From an uncultured Campylobacter sp. (GTDB lineage Bacteria; Campylobacterota; Campylobacteria; Campylobacterales; Campylobacteraceae), in NCBI RefSeq assembly GCF_938015785.1, contig NZ_CALLWC010000066.1:1-44982 (forward strand): a DNA stretch of 44,982 bases, given 5' to 3'. Of the stretch, positions 42,224-44,982 are shown piece by piece (position 1 is the first letter of the stretch; the number at the start of each line of letters is the position of its first letter). The translations under genes and the position numbers were made by a program. The notes under the pieces were generated by a model. That model saw nothing but the letters and a program-made list of their open reading frames with translations, ran no database searches and was not told the origin of the DNA.

Positions 42224-44481
42224 TATTTTTCGCTTCCGTATTCGCTATTTACCGAAAAATCATACCCTACTCCGCCGAACGGATAGAAATTTACGAGAAA
42301 GTAAATTCCGCGCTCCTTGCTTGCTTTGCTATAACCAGTCGTACTGGTATTTTTAGGCTCGATATCCTCTTGATACACAAAAGAGTAATTCCAACACTTG
42401 CGCGTATGAGAAAGCCCCACGCGCCACATTTTAGAATAAGATCGCTCCAAGTCGTAATCCCAACGCCCAAAAATTTTATTATTCCTAGGCAAATTTACCG
42501 AAGCATTTACGATGCCGTAGTTATCTTTCGTATAGCGTTTAGGCTCCATGCTAAGTTTTTCGTATTCGTAAGCGTGACTAAGTCCAAAGCTAAAGTCGTC
42601 GTTGGAGTAGTTGGCGTAAGTATAGACCTTATCGAAGCTTTTATATTTATGCGAGTAGGTAAAGCGGTTTCCGATATTTAGCCCATTTGCAAAATACGCA
42701 TCGATGCGGTGTTCTAAATCATCGAACTCATGATCGTCGAAGTCATATCGCTGCTTGACACTATGGCGTAAGAATTTACGTCCGTCTTCATTATAAAAAA
42801 ACTGCGTCATACTTAAAGCTGCATTTTCGTGGGTGTATTCGTCACTAAGCTCGCTTAAGAAGTTATCCTCCCAATAAAGCGAGTCTTGCAAGTTACCCAG
42901 CCGTGAGCGATCTACTGCGCCGCGAGCAAGGTCGTATTTATACTGATGATACTTTAAAATTCTATCCTCGATGTCGCCTTGCTGCCAGCTTGGAATTCTA
43001 AAATCCGCCCTCCAGCTCATAGTATGATACAAGCTATCGTAAGCCCTGGCTACGTCGGTGTAGAGTGAAAGCTCGGTGTATTGATTAGCGTAGAAAGTGC
43101 TTTTATCCTCGCCAAGATCGCCGTTTGCGTAGTAGAATTTATCGTGCCAATCGATATTAGTCATATACACTCGCTCGGTAAAGGCGAAATTTAAATAATC
43201 CGCCAGTAGTGGCGTGCTTATACTAATCGGAACGTCAAACTCGTATTGGCGAGCAGTCGCGCCCTCCCATCTGGTATAATTACGCGCCTTCGCATCAAGC
43301 GAATAGATCAAATTTGGTAGTCCCAAATCATTGCTAAATTTATGATATTGCAGCGTCGGAAGCTCTTGGACGGTATCTTCGTTGCGGAAAGTATTATCGG
43401 CGTTTAGCTTACTCGTATCGATGTAGTATCGTCCGTAAGCGCCAAAATAATGCTCGTCTGAGGTTAAATAATAATTCAGCCGTGAAGTTACGAGCGAATT
43501 ATCCGCATCGTTGCCAAGACCTCCCTTTTCCTTCAGATCGTAGTATTCAAGGTCGTTTAGCTGAGTAAAATCGATCCATAAATTTTCGCGTAGATCGCCG
43601 TCTAGCAGATAGGTCGCGAGCTTGCTGCGATCGTATTGAACTTCAAAGCCGTGATGGCGCTCGTTTTTGTATTCGAGGCGCTTTTGCGCTCTCGAGAAGT
43701 TATCGAAAACTCCACCTCTAATCTCGCCGTAAGAATACGGCGACTCCGTAAATCGAAATGTCCCGTATACGCCAAAGCCCCTTCTGCTGCGCACCTGCGG
43801 ATCGAGCTGAAAATCCCAGCTATCGTAAGGCGCGAAATAGATCGGCTGCTTATAATAGATCCCTTCCTTGCTGATGTAGCCCGCCTCCGGAGGCAGCAAG
43901 CCCGTGCGGCGCGTACGGTCGGTCGGAAAGCCGAAATACGGCAGATAGAGCACTGGCACGTCGCCCACGTAAAATCTCGGATTGAAAAGATGGAGGAATT
44001 TGCTCTCTTTATTGAGCATGCCGCTACTAAATTTGATGCGCCAATCGGGATCGGTGACGTTGCAGCTAGATACGCTGGAGCCCTCCACGCGGTAATACTC
44101 GCTGTCGCTGCAGCTGGCGTCGTTTTGCATCCAAAGCTCGGAGTCCTTATCCATCATAAAATTTACGTCGGCTTCCTGCTTGTCGTTTTTCAGATCGATT
44201 TTGACGTGCTGCGCGCGCGTAGTTTCGCTGCTGCCGCGCATCGCATTGACGTTACCAAAAAGCTCAATGATGCCGTTTTGCTCGTCATAGGTGGCGCGAT
44301 CGGCGGTGATGAAGTAGTCCTGCGAATACACCGTTACGTTGCCGCTCGCCTCTGTCAAAAAGCCGTTTTTCTCGACATTATCTGCTATAAGCTCGACGTC
44401 TTGGACCTTCGCGCTCGCACTACTTGCTAAAAGAGCACTAAAACTGAGCGCTAGAATTTTAAATTTTTTACTCTTTTTCAA
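42223..44481 (-). CDS. lptD: LPS-assembly protein LptD
   Basis: A 752-residue outer-membrane protein that inserts lipooligosaccharide into the outer leaflet with LptE. A signal peptide (KKFKILALSFSALLASSASA) is followed by the OstA/LptA-like jellyroll domain (ELIADNVEKNGFLTEASGNV) and a long beta-barrel with alternating aromatic strands. Cysteines in ASCSDSEYY, SSCNVTDPDW and the C-terminal RKCWNYSF match conserved LptD positions in part. The start is TTG at 44481, inside the end of the RDD gene, with no usable ATG nearby. Upstream GGTAGAG may serve as the ribosome binding site. Confidence 0.93.
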   Translation of the reverse strand: MKKSKKFKILALSFSALLASSASAKVQDVELIADNVEKNGFLTEASGNVTVYSQDYFITADRATYDEQNGIIELFGNVNAMRGSSETTRAQHVKIDLKNDKQEADVNFMMDKDSELWMQNDASCSDSEYYRVEGSSVSSCNVTDPDWRIKFSSGMLNKESKFLHLFNPRFYVGDVPVLYLPYFGFPTDRTRRTGLLPPEAGYISKEGIYYKQPIYFAPYDSWDFQLDPQVRSRRGFGVYGTFRFTESPYSYGEIRGGVFDNFSRAQKRLEYKNERHHGFEVQYDRSKLATYLLDGDLRENLWIDFTQLNDLEYYDLKEKGGLGNDADNSLVTSRLNYYLTSDEHYFGAYGRYYIDTSKLNADNTFRNEDTVQELPTLQYHKFSNDLGLPNLIYSLDAKARNYTRWEGATARQYEFDVPISISTPLLADYLNFAFTERVYMTNIDWHDKFYYANGDLGEDKSTFYANQYTELSLYTDVARAYDSLYHTMSWRADFRIPSWQQGDIEDRILKYHQYKYDLARGAVDRSRLGNLQDSLYWEDNFLSELSDEYTHENAALSMTQFFYNEDGRKFLRHSVKQRYDFDDHEFDDLEHRIDAYFANGLNIGNRFTYSHKYKSFDKVYTYANYSNDDFSFGLSHAYEYEKLSMEPKRYTKDNYGIVNASVNLPRNNKIFGRWDYDLERSYSKMWRVGLSHTRKCWNYSFVYQEDIEPKNTSTTGYSKASKERGIYFLVNFYPFGGVGYDFSVNSEYGSEK

Positions 44482-44905
44482 TCTCTACCACCAATGTTTT
44501 CGCCGCCATATCGTGCAGGCTCTGACGCGAGTTCGTAAAAAGCGCCACCAAAAATCCCATATAAAAGATCATCTCGCTTATCAACCTAACCGCCGCACGG
44601 ATCGCTGCCGTAGCGATATCCATAGCGCTGCCGTCGGTGCGGACGCAATAAATTTTAACCGCGAGCTTGCCTAGCGTCGCGCCATATAGATAGACAAAAA
44701 TTGCCTGATATAAAAATTTTATTATCGCGTAATGCAAAATGAATTTTGACGCGATCTTTTGTACCTCAAGATTGCTTCCGCTCTGCGCCGCTGCAACAAG
44801 CTCTGGCTCGTCGATAGCAAATAGCACGACCACAAAAAGCGTTACGTTCACCGCTTCGTCGATACTAAACGCAATTACGCGCTTGCTAAGCGGAGCGACG
44901 ATCAA
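44468..44905 (-). CDS. RDD family membrane protein
   Basis: A 145-residue inner-membrane protein with about three hydrophobic segments. RDD signatures: RVIAFSIDEAVNVTLF near the N-terminus (SIDE in place of the RxxDxxxD core), LYGATLGKLAVKIYCVRTDG in the middle and RAAVRLISEMIFYMGFLVAL near 108-127. The function of the family is mostly unknown; some members affect ion transport. It overlaps lptD by 14 bases, so the pair is coupled. Start ATG at 44905; the upstream sequence is weak as a ribosome binding site (GAGATAAAATTTG). Confidence 0.85.
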   Translation of the reverse strand: MIVAPLSKRVIAFSIDEAVNVTLFVVVLFAIDEPELVAAAQSGSNLEVQKIASKFILHYAIIKFLYQAIFVYLYGATLGKLAVKIYCVRTDGSAMDIATAAIRAAVRLISEMIFYMGFLVALFTNSRQSLHDMAAKTLVVEIEKE

Positions 44906-44915
44906 ATTTTATCTC

Positions 44916-44982
44916 TTAAGGCTTGGTGTCATCCAATACCACGATCGCCAATTCAACAATCCGATCTGCGGTGGAAAACCCG
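44916..44982 (-). CDS. 3' end of an upstream gene, cut by the window edge
   Basis: A minus-strand frame enters at the right border and ends in TAA at 44916-44918, 10 bases before the RDD start. The visible tail reads GFSTADRIVELAIVVLDDTKP. Short spacing and codon use suggest the last codons of the preceding gene in the operon. Too short to identify. Confidence 0.35.
   Translation of the reverse strand, partial: GFSTADRIVELAIVVLDDTKP

Noticed and set aside
43636..44430. 264-codon plus-strand frame inside lptD
   Set aside because: Antisense of lptD, which has a signal peptide and family domains; no start signals on the plus strand.

Overview
The window looks like a chromosomal segment of a Campylobacter-type epsilonproteobacterium, probably one of the higher-GC, non-jejuni (oral or gut, asaccharolytic) species. 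Supporting signs are the dba-dsbI pair with a beta-propeller DsbI, the dapB-purF neighbourhood, the PurF-, QueH- and MreB/MreC-type proteins, AAGGA-type ribosome binding sites, TATAAT-type -10 boxes, and a very strong bias for AAATTT-centred words in genes and spacers. The species is not proven from sequence alone. No rRNA, tRNA, CRISPR array, intact insertion sequence or prophage was seen.

Left part (1-3239): dba and dsbI (periplasmic disulfide formation) end at a perfect 12-bp inverted repeat. They are followed by a non-coding purine-rich spacer and a frameshifted ankyrin-repeat pseudogene. From 3240 to 11931 runs a compact minus-strand unit read queH, fabZ, lpxA, clpX, mreB, mreC, carB, with several 1-8 bp overlaps. 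It mixes tRNA modification, fatty acid and lipid A synthesis, proteolysis, cell shape and carbamoyl phosphate synthesis.

Middle (11960-24124): a divergent DUF748/AsmA-like envelope protein, dapB, a wrecked nucleotidyltransferase (MNT) gene, purF and a DUF488 protein are on the plus strand. A stand-alone tandem Mop-domain protein follows. Then comes a gene-poor stretch with a peroxiredoxin (Bcp) and two flavodoxin-fold oxidoreductases, separated by spacers rich in degenerate short repeats.

Peptide and aspartate block (22880-32440): five minus-strand genes (AllC/HyuC-like amidohydrolase, AbgA-like amidohydrolase, PepE, DcuC, PepT) form what looks like one operon. Beyond accB-accC lies a periplasmic L-asparaginase. 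Together they suggest release of aspartate and small amides from peptides and exchange of C4-dicarboxylates for fumarate respiration (inference).

Right part (32564-44982): dcd, topA, a phosphodiesterase with a large low-complexity insert, a 35-residue basic ORF and a cation/proton antiporter lie on the plus strand. An AT-rich orphan gene follows on the minus strand. The minus-strand block RDD protein, lptD, phosphoribosyltransferase, pnp and a universal stress protein gene ends the window, with the 3' end of one further gene cut by the right border. The most unusual features are the spacer arrays of GAAATTT-like words, the matching word-rich insert inside the phosphodiesterase, the coupled 35-residue ORF, and three degraded or foreign genes (ankyrin, MNT, orphan 155-residue protein).
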